Of a DNA stretch of 64,000 nt, positions 1-8,198 are shown piece by piece. Below the pieces are notes generated by a model that worked only from the letters and a program-made list of their open reading frames with translations, had not been told where the DNA came from and ran no database searches. Origin of the DNA: Robinsoniella peoriensis (GTDB taxonomy: Bacteria > Bacillota > Clostridia > Lachnospirales > Lachnospiraceae). The stretch spans positions 105,060-169,059 of the forward strand of contig NZ_JTGN01000014.1 of assembly GCF_000797495.1 (NCBI RefSeq), in the 5' to 3' direction. Every line of letters starts with the position of its first letter. Within the stretch, counting starts at the first letter, position 1. A program made the position numbers and the translations under genes.

Positions 1-114
1 AATCAGGCAGTCTTTGGGAGCCAGATCTTCTGTATATACGGGCTGTCCTGTTACCAGCGCCATGGCATCTTTTTTCATCACAGGTGTATTCACTAATCGT
101 TGTTTCATCTCCAT
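1..114 (-). CDS. Molybdopterin-binding subunit of a xanthine dehydrogenase-like molybdenum hydroxylase (N-terminal fragment)
   Basis: Only the first 38 codons are in the window; the gene runs off the left edge. The start ATG at 114 has an AGGAGG-type ribosome site 5 bases upstream. The visible residues (TGQPVYTEDL) match the opening of large molybdenum-cofactor subunits of the xanthine dehydrogenase/aldehyde oxidase family, in which this subunit carries the substrate site. It lies 28 bp downstream of the 2Fe-2S subunit and two genes downstream of the FAD subunit, giving the usual three-subunit set. The substrate cannot be told from this fragment; the purine permease at the head of the operon points to xanthine or a related purine (inference). 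Confidence 0.8.
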   Translation of the reverse strand, partial: MEMKQRLVNTPVMKKDAMALVTGQPVYTEDLAPKDCLI

Positions 115-142
115 ACGTTCCTCCTGTCTCCGTTCCTTCAAA

Positions 143-598
143 CTATTTCTCCTCCCTGTTCAAATATTTATGGATCGCCCGAAGCTGCCCCATATATCCC
201 GTGCATCTGCAAAGATTGCCGGCCAGGTATTCTTTTATTTCCTCTTCGGTAGGTTTTACCAATTCCTTTTCCATGGCCAACACATTCATAATAAAACCGG
301 GACTGCAAAACCCGCACTGTTCCGCTCCTTCGTTAGCGAGGAATGTCCCAAATGCCTTTGCTTCTTCCTGCATTCCCTCCAGTGTCATGACCTGTTTCCC
401 GTTAACCCGCGCCGCCAGTGTGGAACAGGACAATACCGGAGTTTGATCAACCAGAACGGTGCACAGTCCGCAGTTCGCTGTCTCACATCCCCGCTTGACG
501 CTGTAACAGCCTTTTTCACGTACTACATCTAACAAAACAGCATCTGCTTCAATACTTGCAGTTACCGGTTTTCCGTTTAAAAGAAATTTAATCTCCAT
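143..598 (-). CDS. 2Fe-2S subunit of xanthine dehydrogenase-like molybdenum hydroxylase
   Basis: A 151-residue protein with both [2Fe-2S] clusters expected of XdhC/CoxS-type subunits: an N-terminal plant-ferredoxin cluster (CETANCGLC around residues 38-46, with a further Cys near 58) and a C-terminal cluster (CGFC near 95, CRC near 130). It passes electrons from the molybdenum site to FAD. Length matches the family. The start follows an AGGAGGTGAGG site and lies 2 bases after the stop of the FAD subunit gene, so the two are probably translationally coupled. Cytoplasmic, no signal peptide. No oddity seen. Confidence 0.95.
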   Translation of the reverse strand: MEIKFLLNGKPVTASIEADAVLLDVVREKGCYSVKRGCETANCGLCTVLVDQTPVLSCSTLAARVNGKQVMTLEGMQEEAKAFGTFLANEGAEQCGFCSPGFIMNVLAMEKELVKPTEEEIKEYLAGNLCRCTGYMGQLRAIHKYLNREEK

Positions 599-600
599 AC

Positions 601-1377
601 TTATGCCTCACCTCCTGTAATTTTACAGGCACAGCGCCTGATACAGACTTTTGCCAGATGTTCCCGGTACTCTGCACTTCCTCTTAAATTGCTGCCATAA
701 GAAAATCTGACGGATGCTTCTTTTGCCAGATCCTCCAAAGTCTTTGTCTCATCTGCAGTCAGCGTAACCTGCATAGCACGGTAAGGTCTGGCACCCACTG
801 CCACATACCATCTGTCGTTATCTTTTGCCACACAACAGGCTATGACCGGAAAATCTGTCTTAGTCTGTCTCTCTGACATATAAGCCGCCTTACGGCCATC
901 CTTTTTGATAATCACACGTACCAGTATGTCTGAATCCTTTGGCAAATTTACAAATTCCTTCAGAGGAATTATTCCTCCCTTATATAATTCCACATAAGTA
1001 TCCAGCGCCATCATACAGGTAAGGATATCCGAAAATCCAAATCTCCCGAAAATACTCCCTCCCACTGTTGCACAATTACGAAATTGTACACCTACAATAT
1101 GGCGGGTACATTCTTTAAAAATATCCCCAAAAGCTTTTTTCAGCCCCTCATGGGTTTCCAGCATCCGAAGCGAACACATCGCTCCAATGGAAAATTCTAA
1201 ATCATTCTCCTCAATGGTATCCAACCCCAGTCCAGACAGATCAATCGCTGTCTGCTTATTCCTGTCGCCCATCTTCAGCCAGACGAATCCTCCCAGAACA
1301 ATGCTGCTTCTCTTCTGGTTTAATTCATAAGCTTCTTTCAGACTCTCTGCTTTCACAAATTCCTTTGCACGAAACAT
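601..1377 (-). CDS. FAD-binding subunit of xanthine dehydrogenase-like molybdenum hydroxylase
   Basis: A 258-residue protein of the CoxM/XdhB flavoprotein family. FAD-binding features are visible: LGGFVWLKMG near residue 28 (family pattern of a Gly-rich loop) and the NCATVGGSIF stretch near 101-110. Length is a little short for the family (usually 260-290). The ATG at 1377 has a strong GGAGGAAAC site, although it lies 53 bp inside the 3' end of the upstream ABC ATPase gene. It sits in the order FAD, 2Fe-2S, Mo subunit, the common order in Clostridia. It receives electrons from the 2Fe-2S subunit and hands them to NAD or another acceptor. Confidence 0.92.
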   Translation of the reverse strand: MFRAKEFVKAESLKEAYELNQKRSSIVLGGFVWLKMGDRNKQTAIDLSGLGLDTIEENDLEFSIGAMCSLRMLETHEGLKKAFGDIFKECTRHIVGVQFRNCATVGGSIFGRFGFSDILTCMMALDTYVELYKGGIIPLKEFVNLPKDSDILVRVIIKKDGRKAAYMSERQTKTDFPVIACCVAKDNDRWYVAVGARPYRAMQVTLTADETKTLEDLAKEASVRFSYGSNLRGSAEYREHLAKVCIRRCACKITGGEA

Positions 1378-2161
1378 GTGTTTCCTCCTTCCAGTAATAA
1401 AAATGATAATCTTCTTTTTCTATTAATTGTAAATGACCATCGTATGACTTGTTCAATATCCCGGTCAGCTTATTTTCAAATTCATTTTCCCTGCGGCTTA
1501 CTATGCCCTCTATCTTACCATATCCCATTACAATAACCCTGTCTGCATAACGCAGTGCAAAATTCGGATCATGGACACTCATGAGAATTCCCTGCCCATA
1601 CCGCTTCTCATACTCTACCAGACGGTGCATAAATTCATGCTGGCGGCTATAATCCAGAGAAGCCATCGGCTCATCTAAAATCAGCCAGGGTGTATTCTGC
1701 ATTCTGGCTCTGGCAAAGTTCACCATCTGCTGCTCACCGCCGCTTAAGGTACCCATTCTGCGGTTTTTAAATTCGCTAAGTCCCAGTTCTGCCAATACCT
1801 GCTCAGCCTGCTCCTTCTCTTCCTTTCCCGGAAGGGAAAAATAATTCAGATAAGGAGTAACCCCTAACAGTACATAATCAAATACTTCATCATCTTCCTG
1901 TCTGCGGGGATTTTGCGGCATATAAGCCATTTTTCTGCTTTTTTCCAGAACGGTATGGTCTTGAAGCGAAATATCATTATAAAACACCATGCCGCTCTGT
2001 GGTTTCTGAAATCCCATCAGCAGGCGCAGAAACGTTGTTTTCCCGCAGCCATTCGGTCCAATGACCATAACCAGTTCTTTTTCCGGCAGGGATATACTAA
2101 TTCCTTGTAATATCTCTTTTTTTCCAAATGAAACCGATGCGTTTTCTACCCTAATTTTCAT
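1325..2161 (-). CDS. ABC transporter ATP-binding protein, FecE/BtuD type
   Basis: A 278-residue ATPase with Walker A GPNGCGKTT (about 34-42), signature LSGGEQQ (about 140), Walker B LILDEP (about 160) and the H-loop SVHD. This set is typical of importers for iron chelates, cobalamin or molybdate (FecE, BtuD, MolC). It overlaps the permease gene by 11 bp and its own last 18 codons overlap the FAD subunit gene. It energises the permease encoded just upstream. The C-terminal 20 residues extend past the usual family end, which explains the long overlap. Substrate is not determined by sequence alone. Confidence 0.93.
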   Translation of the reverse strand: MKIRVENASVSFGKKEILQGISISLPEKELVMVIGPNGCGKTTFLRLLMGFQKPQSGMVFYNDISLQDHTVLEKSRKMAYMPQNPRRQEDDEVFDYVLLGVTPYLNYFSLPGKEEKEQAEQVLAELGLSEFKNRRMGTLSGGEQQMVNFARARMQNTPWLILDEPMASLDYSRQHEFMHRLVEYEKRYGQGILMSVHDPNFALRYADRVIVMGYGKIEGIVSRRENEFENKLTGILNKSYDGHLQLIEKEDYHFYYWKEETHVSCKGICESRESERSL

Positions 2162-3143
2162 GTCTGTTTTTCCCTCTGCATAAGAATATCACCAATACTG
2201 CTGCTCCAAAGAAAGAGGTGAAAATGCTGATTGGTATCTCCGACTGTGCCAGGCTCCTGGAACAGATGTCAGCTAACAGCAGCAGGATACTGCCCAATAA
2301 AATACTTTGGAAAAAATTCTTAACATAATCGTCTCCGTTGAACATCCGGATCAGGTGCGGTGCAATCAGACCAATCCAGGATACCACGCCTGCCTCGCTT
2401 ACTACGACCGCTACCAGTATTGTAGCACATATCAAAGAAATATTCCTTACAAAATGCGGCGAAATGCCCAGGCCGTCCGCTTCTTCATCTCCAAGAATTA
2501 AAACTTTCATTTTCCAGCGGAATAAAAAAAGTAAAAGTCCTGCCCCGGCCATAAACGGCAGCACTCTGATGATGGAATCCCATCCTGCATTTTGAAAACT
2601 CCCCATCAGCCAGTATTCGATTGCAGCCAGTTCCCTGTTGGGATCTGCCGTATACTTTAGAAATATAATAACTGAATCCGCTAAAGATCCTACTATAATT
2701 CCGGCAATAATCATCAGATAACGTTTGTTTCCCCGCATCCAGGAAACAAGCAGCATAGCCAGTGCTACGGTACCCATTCCAAATGCAAAAGTCACTCCCT
2801 GTGCAATCAGAGCCGAATGTCCCAGAAACAGAATTCCCAGAATTCCTCCCACAGAACATCCGCTGCTCACACCCAGAACATCCGGTGATACTAAAGGATT
2901 CTGGAAAACTGCCTGATATACCGTACCGGCCAGCGCTAATGCCCCTCCGGATAAGACGACGAAAAAGGTTCTGGGCAGACGAATCTGGTAAAATAGTTTC
3001 CTGTCCATTACACTTTTACCCTGCCCTGTTATAATGGCGAAGATATCCGACAGGGATAACTCGTACCGCCCTACACAGCAAGACAAAAATATGACACAAA
3101 CTAATATGATCGTCAAAATCCAAAACCTTTTTCTCGTATTCAT
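2151..3143 (-). CDS. FecCD-family ABC transporter permease
   Basis: A 330-residue integral membrane protein with about ten hydrophobic segments and FecCD hallmarks: RLPRTFFVVLSGGALALAG near residues 54-72 and GLIAPHLIRM near 260-270, the coupling region contacting the ATPase. The family imports iron siderophores, haem, cobalamin or molybdate/tungstate. Start ATG follows AAGGAGTT. It lies 50 bp downstream of the binding lipoprotein and overlaps the ATPase gene, so the three form one importer. The co-transcribed molybdenum hydroxylase makes molybdate or a cofactor precursor a reasonable candidate substrate (inference). Confidence 0.94.
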   Translation of the reverse strand: MNTRKRFWILTIILVCVIFLSCCVGRYELSLSDIFAIITGQGKSVMDRKLFYQIRLPRTFFVVLSGGALALAGTVYQAVFQNPLVSPDVLGVSSGCSVGGILGILFLGHSALIAQGVTFAFGMGTVALAMLLVSWMRGNKRYLMIIAGIIVGSLADSVIIFLKYTADPNRELAAIEYWLMGSFQNAGWDSIIRVLPFMAGAGLLLFLFRWKMKVLILGDEEADGLGISPHFVRNISLICATILVAVVVSEAGVVSWIGLIAPHLIRMFNGDDYVKNFFQSILLGSILLLLADICSRSLAQSEIPISIFTSFFGAAVLVIFLCRGKNRHEN

Positions 3144-3193
3144 ATAACTCCTTTTTAAATCTTAGTCAGCATCCTGCGGCAATAACTTTTCAA

Positions 3194-4405
3194 TCACAGC
3201 CCCAGATCAGATGCCTCTACCTGAATGCCAAAGAAATTCTGGTAGAAATCCTGGGCTTCCTGTATATATTCCTCTTCTGAATATAGATCCGGATGAAGTA
3301 CATGCGTCAGCCAGAGAATTCCAAGCACCGATGACGGCGTCGGATAATCCCAAGGCTCTATGTTAGATGGGAACATTTTTACATTTTCATCTTTTACTGC
3401 CTGCACTTCAGATAATTTCGCATCTGAGGTAATATCGGTAAGATTATATTCTGCATAACTTACTGCAAAGATATACCCGGGATTCCATTCTAACAGCTGT
3501 TCTGGTGAGACTTCCGCCCAGTATCCATCTTCCAGCCCCTGCGACACATTTGTACCGCCAGCCATTGCTATCAGATCGTTCTGGTACATTTTTGAGGTAC
3601 AGGTACTTAAATAACTGCTTCCTGCAGCAAGATAAACGGTAGGTTTATCCGTCAGATCTCTGGTCATCTCTTCTACTTCATCCATCTTCAGCTGATAGTA
3701 ATCATTTAATTCGGATGCTTTATCCGATACACCGGCAATTTTGCCCATGAGTGACACACAATCCCTGTAGTTATCCAAAGTTTCCGGATCCACTACCATT
3801 ACCGGAATATCCAGTTTTTCAAACTGCTCCACAGAGTCTTTTAACTTCTTAGGCAGAATTACTACATCCGGTTCTAAATTTGCCGTTTCCTCAACGTTGA
3901 TTCCTTTACCGGAACCAACAGCCGGAAGTTCTAATAATTCAGGAGCCGCTTTCTTATACAGTTCACGGGTATCTGCCTTCATTTCAATTCCAACCAGATC
4001 ATCCTGAAGACCAAGAGCAATGGCAATGGCAGTTGATATATAATAAGAAGAAACAATTTTCTTAGCCGGCGCTTTCAGGGTAACCTCTCTGCCGATTTGA
4101 TCCGTTACGGTGATTTCCCCTTCTGCTGCCGCTGTGCCTTCGGAATCAGAAGCTGTCTGCGTATCCGCATCTTCCGCTGTTTCCGTCTGCTGACCTGTCT
4201 CTGTCTGTTTCCCCTTTTCTGTCTGTTTCCCGTTTTCTGTTTGTTCTGTATTTGCTGTCTCTGCAGCCGTTTCTGACTGGGCTGATGTTGCCGCCTGTGT
4301 TTCCGTTTTTTGATCCGCTGCTGCACCGCAGCCGGCTAACGAACCGATTACCAGTGTTGCCGCCAGCATCATACCGGTAATTTTATTTACAAATTTGTTT
4401 TTCAT
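3194..4405 (-). CDS. ABC transporter substrate-binding lipoprotein, BtuF/FepB/MolA-type fold
   Basis: About 403 residues. The N-terminus has a lipoprotein signal ending in LAGC, so it should be anchored on the outer face of the membrane. A low-complexity Gln/Thr/Glu linker follows (about residues 35-90), then a periplasmic-binding domain with the opening ITVTDQIGREVTL typical of helical-backbone binding proteins. ATG at 4405 is preferred over the in-frame ATG at 4423 because the GGAGAG ribosome site lies between them. It captures the substrate for the FecCD-type permease. The long acidic/polar linker is unusual but occurs in Lachnospiraceae lipoproteins. Confidence 0.92.
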   Translation of the reverse strand: MKNKFVNKITGMMLAATLVIGSLAGCGAAADQKTETQAATSAQSETAAETANTEQTENGKQTEKGKQTETGQQTETAEDADTQTASDSEGTAAAEGEITVTDQIGREVTLKAPAKKIVSSYYISTAIAIALGLQDDLVGIEMKADTRELYKKAAPELLELPAVGSGKGINVEETANLEPDVVILPKKLKDSVEQFEKLDIPVMVVDPETLDNYRDCVSLMGKIAGVSDKASELNDYYQLKMDEVEEMTRDLTDKPTVYLAAGSSYLSTCTSKMYQNDLIAMAGGTNVSQGLEDGYWAEVSPEQLLEWNPGYIFAVSYAEYNLTDITSDAKLSEVQAVKDENVKMFPSNIEPWDYPTPSSVLGILWLTHVLHPDLYSEEEYIQEAQDFYQNFFGIQVEASDLGL

Positions 4406-4481
4406 ATGCTTCTCTCCATCCAATTTTCAGTAACACAGCCTGAAACCGGACATTATAATATCCCTGTAACAGACCCTTTTC

Positions 4482-5801
4482 TTACTGTTCTGCTGCTTCT
4501 GTCTTTGATTTTGGAAGTACCAGATTCAAAACAGTAGCAATTACAAATGTCATAATGATACCGTTTTGTGCAAAAATGTTACCAACCCATGCCGGCATCT
4601 GCGCCAGTACTTCCGGAACATTTCCGATTCCTACGCCAAGACCGATTGCCATCGCAATGATCAGACCATTTCTGTCATCAATTTTTTCACGAAGCAGTGA
4701 CTGCAGTCCGCTTACCAGAATCATTGCGAACATAATTACAGCCGCTCCTCCCAGTACAGACTGAGGCATTACGGAAAACAATGCGCTGAGTTTCGGGCAG
4801 AAACCGCAAAGGATTAAAAATACCGCACCGGTCATAATAACAAAACGGTTTACCACCTTAGTAACTGCAACAAGACCGACATTCTGGCTAAAGGAAGTAT
4901 TTGGAAGGACACCAAACAATGCTCCTAGAAAACTTCCAAAACCATCTGCAATGACACCGCCCTGAAGTTCTTCATGAGTAGGTTCTCTGTCCAGACCTCC
5001 GTTTGTAATACCGGAAATATCACCTACAGTCTCCACAGTTGTTGCAATAAACATAATTCCCATTGCAATAATTGCCTGAAGGTTAAATTCCATTTTCACC
5101 GGCATAAAAGTTGGAAGGCTGAACCAGGCTGCATCCTGTACCTGAGTAAAATTAACCATTCCCAAACAGATTGCCAATATGTAACCCATAATGATTCCAA
5201 TTAAAATAGATGCTGTACTTAAAAAGCTTTTCTTAAACTGTTTCAGAACTATGATTACAAGAATAACCACCGTTCCTACCAGTAAATGCTGCCAGCTTCC
5301 AAAATCCTCGCTCCCGGCACCACCGCCAAAATATTTAATTCCAACCGGAAGTAAGGATAATCCGATCGATATAATTACCAGGCTTGTAACAACCGGTGGG
5401 AATAATTTCCGCAATGGTTTGATAAAAAAACCAAGTATAATCTCAAAAATACCACCCACAAGGGATGCTCCCATAAGTGCTCCGTATCCAAAGCTTGCTC
5501 CTACTGCCTTCGCCGTTCCGATAAAACCGGAACTGGTTCCCATTACAATGGGAAGCTTACTTCCGACTTTCCAAATCGGATACAGCTGAATTAACGTTGC
5601 CACACCTGCAATAAACATTGCATTCTGAATGAGACTGGTCTTTAAATCCAGAGCCATATCCAGCATACCGCATACAATGATCAGAGGGGAAATATTTCCC
5701 AGGAACATTGCCAGGACATGCTGAATCCCCAGAGGAATTGCCTTTCGCAGGGGAACTACTCCGTTCAGTTCATAGATACTGCCGTTTTTGTTTTCCTTCA
5801 T
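4482..5801 (-). CDS. NCS2-family purine (xanthine/uric acid-type) permease
   Basis: A 439-residue membrane protein with about 12-14 hydrophobic segments and the nucleobase-ascorbate transporter signature QNVGLVAVTKV (about 306-316) and the conserved ETVGD motif (about 257-261). It imports a nucleobase with protons. Pairing with a divergent xpt gene and a downstream xanthine dehydrogenase-like enzyme makes xanthine the likeliest substrate; uracil or urate are alternatives. The ATG follows AGGAGAG. It is the first gene of the minus-strand operon, with a readable promoter and a palindrome in its leader. Confidence 0.93.
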   Translation of the reverse strand: MKENKNGSIYELNGVVPLRKAIPLGIQHVLAMFLGNISPLIIVCGMLDMALDLKTSLIQNAMFIAGVATLIQLYPIWKVGSKLPIVMGTSSGFIGTAKAVGASFGYGALMGASLVGGIFEIILGFFIKPLRKLFPPVVTSLVIISIGLSLLPVGIKYFGGGAGSEDFGSWQHLLVGTVVILVIIVLKQFKKSFLSTASILIGIIMGYILAICLGMVNFTQVQDAAWFSLPTFMPVKMEFNLQAIIAMGIMFIATTVETVGDISGITNGGLDREPTHEELQGGVIADGFGSFLGALFGVLPNTSFSQNVGLVAVTKVVNRFVIMTGAVFLILCGFCPKLSALFSVMPQSVLGGAAVIMFAMILVSGLQSLLREKIDDRNGLIIAMAIGLGVGIGNVPEVLAQMPAWVGNIFAQNGIIMTFVIATVLNLVLPKSKTEAAEQ

Positions 5802-5830
5802 CTTTTCTCTCCTGTAACTTCATTTTTCTC

Positions 5831-5853
5831 AGTTTTGTACTCCTTACAAAACT
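5831..5853. repeat. Perfect 9-bp inverted repeat in the permease leader (possible operator)
   Basis: AGTTTTGTA-CTCCT-TACAAAACT, perfect 9-bp arms with a 5-base loop. It starts about 10 bp downstream of the -10 box of the purine permease promoter, so it covers the first transcribed bases. In the minus-strand RNA the loop reads AGGAG. It could be a repressor operator or a leader hairpin. No known purine regulator box is recognised. Confidence 0.5.
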
Positions 5854-5863
5854 GTACTGTAGC

Positions 5864-5892
5864 ATTCTAACATATTGTTACTTTTCTGACAA
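5864..5892 (-). promoter_or_regulatory. Sigma-A-type promoter of the purine permease operon
   Basis: Reading the minus strand, TTGTCA (5892-5887), a 17-bp spacer and TAGAAT (5869-5864). The -10 box is about 63 bp upstream of the permease start codon. It faces away from the xpt promoter. Confidence 0.7.
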
Positions 5893-5912
5893 CCGACACT
5901 TTCATAAAAAAA

Positions 5913-5945
5913 AGATTTTTCCACATAAAAACAGATTTTTCTACA
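5913..5945. repeat. Two 13-bp direct repeats between divergent purine promoters
   Basis: AGATTTTTCCACA at 5913-5925 and AGATTTTTCTACA at 5933-5945, one mismatch, 20 bp apart (about two helical turns). They lie between the two divergent promoters, a natural place for a shared regulator to bind. The identity of any regulator is not visible. Confidence 0.45.
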
Positions 5946-5953
5946 AGAAATGA

Positions 5954-5982
5954 TTGTAATACCGTTTAGAATATTGTATGAT
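5954..5982 (+). promoter_or_regulatory. Sigma-A-type promoter of xpt
   Basis: TTGTAA (5954-5959), 17-bp spacer, TATGAT (5977-5982). The transcript would start near 5989, only about 28 bases before the xpt ATG, leaving no room for a purine riboswitch. Confidence 0.7.
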
Positions 5983-6016
5983 AAAATAACATCAACCCAG
6001 TGGAGGAATTAAAGAA

Positions 6017-6589
6017 ATGCAGTTATTAAAAGATCGTATTTTAAAAGATGGCGTAGTAAAGCCCGGTCATGTATTAAAAGTGGACAGCTTTTTGAATCAT
6101 CAGATGGACATCCAGTTAATTAATGAAATCGGAAAAGAGTTCCGAAGACGCTTTCCCAGCGATAAGATTACTAAGATCTTAACCATAGAAGCATCCGGCA
6201 TCGGCATTGCCTGTATTGCAGCTCAATATTTTAACGTTCCGGTAATTTTTGCAAAAAAAGCACAGAGTATTAATATTGATGGCGATGTATACCAGTCAAA
6301 GGTAGAATCTTTTACCCACAAACGTACATACGATGTCATTTTGTCAAAACGTTTCTTAAACGCAGATGACCATGTATTAATTATCGATGACTTCCTGGCA
6401 AACGGATGCGCGCTCAGAGGACTGATTGAAATTGTGAAACAGGCCGGTGCAACTATTGAAGGCGCCGGAATCGTCATTGAAAAAGGATTTCAGGAAGGCG
6501 GCTCCATGATACGGGAACAGGGCGTTCATCTGGAATCTCTTGCCATTGTAGAATCTATGACTGATGACGGATTAACATTCCGCGGTTAA
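6017..6589 (+). CDS. xpt: Xanthine phosphoribosyltransferase
   Basis: A 190-residue type I phosphoribosyltransferase that makes XMP from xanthine and PRPP in purine salvage. The opening MQLLKDRILKDG and the PRPP-binding loop VLIIDDFLANG (about 119-129) match Firmicute Xpt closely, as does the length. The start follows GGAGG. It is transcribed alone, divergent from the xanthine-type permease operon, and ends in a strong hairpin at 6628-6680. The usual guanine/xanthine riboswitch of Bacillus xpt is absent here. Confidence 0.96.
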   Translation: MQLLKDRILKDGVVKPGHVLKVDSFLNHQMDIQLINEIGKEFRRRFPSDKITKILTIEASGIGIACIAAQYFNVPVIFAKKAQSINIDGDVYQSKVESFTHKRTYDVILSKRFLNADDHVLIIDDFLANGCALRGLIEIVKQAGATIEGAGIVIEKGFQEGGSMIREQGVHLESLAIVESMTDDGLTFRG

Positions 6590-6627
6590 TTATTCTCTAT
6601 CATTTCCTATTAAAAAGGATTATATAA

Positions 6628-6680
6628 AAAGGATGACATGCCATAACAAAATTTCATTATGGCATACCATCCTTTTAAAT
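6628..6680 (+). terminator. Terminator-like hairpin after xpt
   Basis: Long inverted repeat AAAAGGATG...ATGCCATAA / TTATGGCAT...CATCCTTTT around a short loop, followed by T-rich sequence. It separates xpt from the convergent DUF3892 gene and could act on both strands. Confidence 0.7.
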
Positions 6681-6714
6681 TGTCTGAAACTTCTGACCGG
6701 CAGATTTACTTCGC

Positions 6715-7011
6715 TCAGCCTGATACAGATGGCAGATTACTCAGGTTATTATTTTCTGTATCGTCAGGTAGTGACTTCAGGTATTCCGAACCATTGCGGT
6801 GTGCAATACCCACACCCCGGATACCCCCTTCTTTTGCAAGGAATACTCCTTCTTCTTTAGAAACGGTTGAACCGTCCGATAATTGATAACCGGTAACACG
6901 TCCCCCATTCTTAACAAGGCCTATAATTGTTTGTGCATCACTTTGAGGATTGGGAATTTGATCTAAGGCATTACGTGCCAGGGCAATACCCAATGTATTA
7001 TTATCTTCCAT
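6715..7011 (-). CDS. DUF3892 domain protein
   Basis: A 98-residue cytoplasmic protein. The second half carries the DUF3892 pattern: KNGGRVTGYQLSDG, KEEG, GIRGVGIAHRNG and YLKSLPD. The function of this family is not known. The ATG at 7011 is chosen because AGGAGGT lies 8 bases upstream; an in-frame ATG at 7065 has no ribosome site. It appears to be a single-gene unit between the xpt terminator and ldhA. Confidence 0.8.
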   Translation of the reverse strand: MEDNNTLGIALARNALDQIPNPQSDAQTIIGLVKNGGRVTGYQLSDGSTVSKEEGVFLAKEGGIRGVGIAHRNGSEYLKSLPDDTENNNLSNLPSVSG

Positions 7012-7095
7012 TGTATGACACCTCCTGTCAGAAATAGTGTCTGCAAATCCCCGCAGGTTATACATAGATCTTTCCTTTACACCCGCTAAAATTTA

Positions 7096-8085
7096 TTATA
7101 ATTCATTTCCGTTTTTAACCCCGTTTATGAATGCCATAGCATTATCAACCGTTGTCTGACTGATTGCATTTAATGCCTCTTTTGTAAAAAAACCCTGGTG
7201 GGATGTAACCATTACATTCGGAAAAGATAATAGCCTTGCCATTGTAGAATGACCCAGTATTCTCTCAGAGAGATCTTCATACACACTGCCATTTTCTTCT
7301 TCATACACATCCAGACCCACGGCAAAGAACTTTCCTTCTCTGATTCCCTTTATGAGATCTTCTGTTTTGATAAGTCCGCCTCTGGATGTATTGACCAGTA
7401 TAACACCATCTTTCATTTTATTAATCGTTTCCGTATTAATTAAATGATAGGTATTTTCAAACATAGGACAATGAAGGGAAATCAAATCCGATTCCTTTAA
7501 CAGTATATCCAGATCCACATATTCCAAAAAGTCCAGCGTATTGTTAGGATAAAGGTCATATCCGATCACCCGCATGCCAAATCCTCTGCAGATTCGTGCC
7601 ATTGCTATTCCGATTTTACCGGTGCCTATGATACCGGCAGTTTTACCATAGAGATTAACTCCCATTAGACCGCTTAAGCTGAAATCATTTTCACGGCCTT
7701 TAATATAAGCCTTATGAGTATGACGGTTTGCGGTCAGAACCAGCGCCATTGCATGTTCTGCCACCGCTTCCGGTGAATACCCGGGTACATGCATAACCGT
7801 AATACCATATTTTTTTGCCTGGTCCAGATCTACATTATTATATCCTGCCGAGCGCATCAGAATTAATTTCACACCGCATTTATTCAGCATATCTATAGCG
7901 GGTGCGCTCAAATCCATATTTACAAATGCGCAGACTGCATCATATCCCCATGCCAGACTGGCCGTTTCCGGTGTCAGATTTGGCTCTATATATGTGATGT
8001 CAAGATCTTCATATGTTTTATCCTGCAGTATTTTCGAAAAAAATTCTTCATCGTAATTCTTTGTTCCAAAAAATAAAATCTTCAT
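7096..8085 (-). CDS. ldhA: D-lactate dehydrogenase
   Basis: A 329-residue NAD-dependent 2-hydroxyacid dehydrogenase close to E. coli LdhA in length and motif order. It should reduce pyruvate to D-lactate during fermentation. Visible: NAD loop GIIGTGKIG (about 150), substrate Arg in VNTSRGG (about 231) and the catalytic His in VTSHQGFF (about 293). The ATG at 8085 follows AGGAGGT; an in-frame extension to 8124 crosses a hairpin and is unlikely. Cytoplasmic, apparently monocistronic. Another 2-hydroxyacid specificity is possible. Confidence 0.9.
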   Translation of the reverse strand: MKILFFGTKNYDEEFFSKILQDKTYEDLDITYIEPNLTPETASLAWGYDAVCAFVNMDLSAPAIDMLNKCGVKLILMRSAGYNNVDLDQAKKYGITVMHVPGYSPEAVAEHAMALVLTANRHTHKAYIKGRENDFSLSGLMGVNLYGKTAGIIGTGKIGIAMARICRGFGMRVIGYDLYPNNTLDFLEYVDLDILLKESDLISLHCPMFENTYHLINTETINKMKDGVILVNTSRGGLIKTEDLIKGIREGKFFAVGLDVYEEENGSVYEDLSERILGHSTMARLLSFPNVMVTSHQGFFTKEALNAISQTTVDNAMAFINGVKNGNEL

Positions 8086-8113
8086 GTGATACCTCCTCTT
8101 CTTATTTAAAAGG

Positions 8114-8155
8114 TAATAGAGCATCCTGCAGCTAAAGTCACAGGATGCTCTATTA
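8114..8155. terminator. Perfect 15-bp-arm hairpin, bidirectional terminator candidate
   Basis: TAATAGAGCATCCTG (8114-8128) and its exact complement (8141-8155) around a 12-base loop. It lies between the ABC permease stop and the ldhA start on the minus strand, so it would end the upstream YtrA-type operon. The T-run is weak. Confidence 0.65.
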
Positions 8156-8198
8156 TTATAACACGCTTTTTAATTGGATGATAGGCTCCGATTTTTCA

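Noticed and set aside
14..532. 172-codon plus-strand ORF
   Set aside because: It runs antisense across the 2Fe-2S subunit gene and has no ribosome site or recognisable domain.
5984..6016. Purine riboswitch upstream of xpt
   Set aside because: The leader is about 28 bases, too short for the aptamer, and the conserved core is not present.
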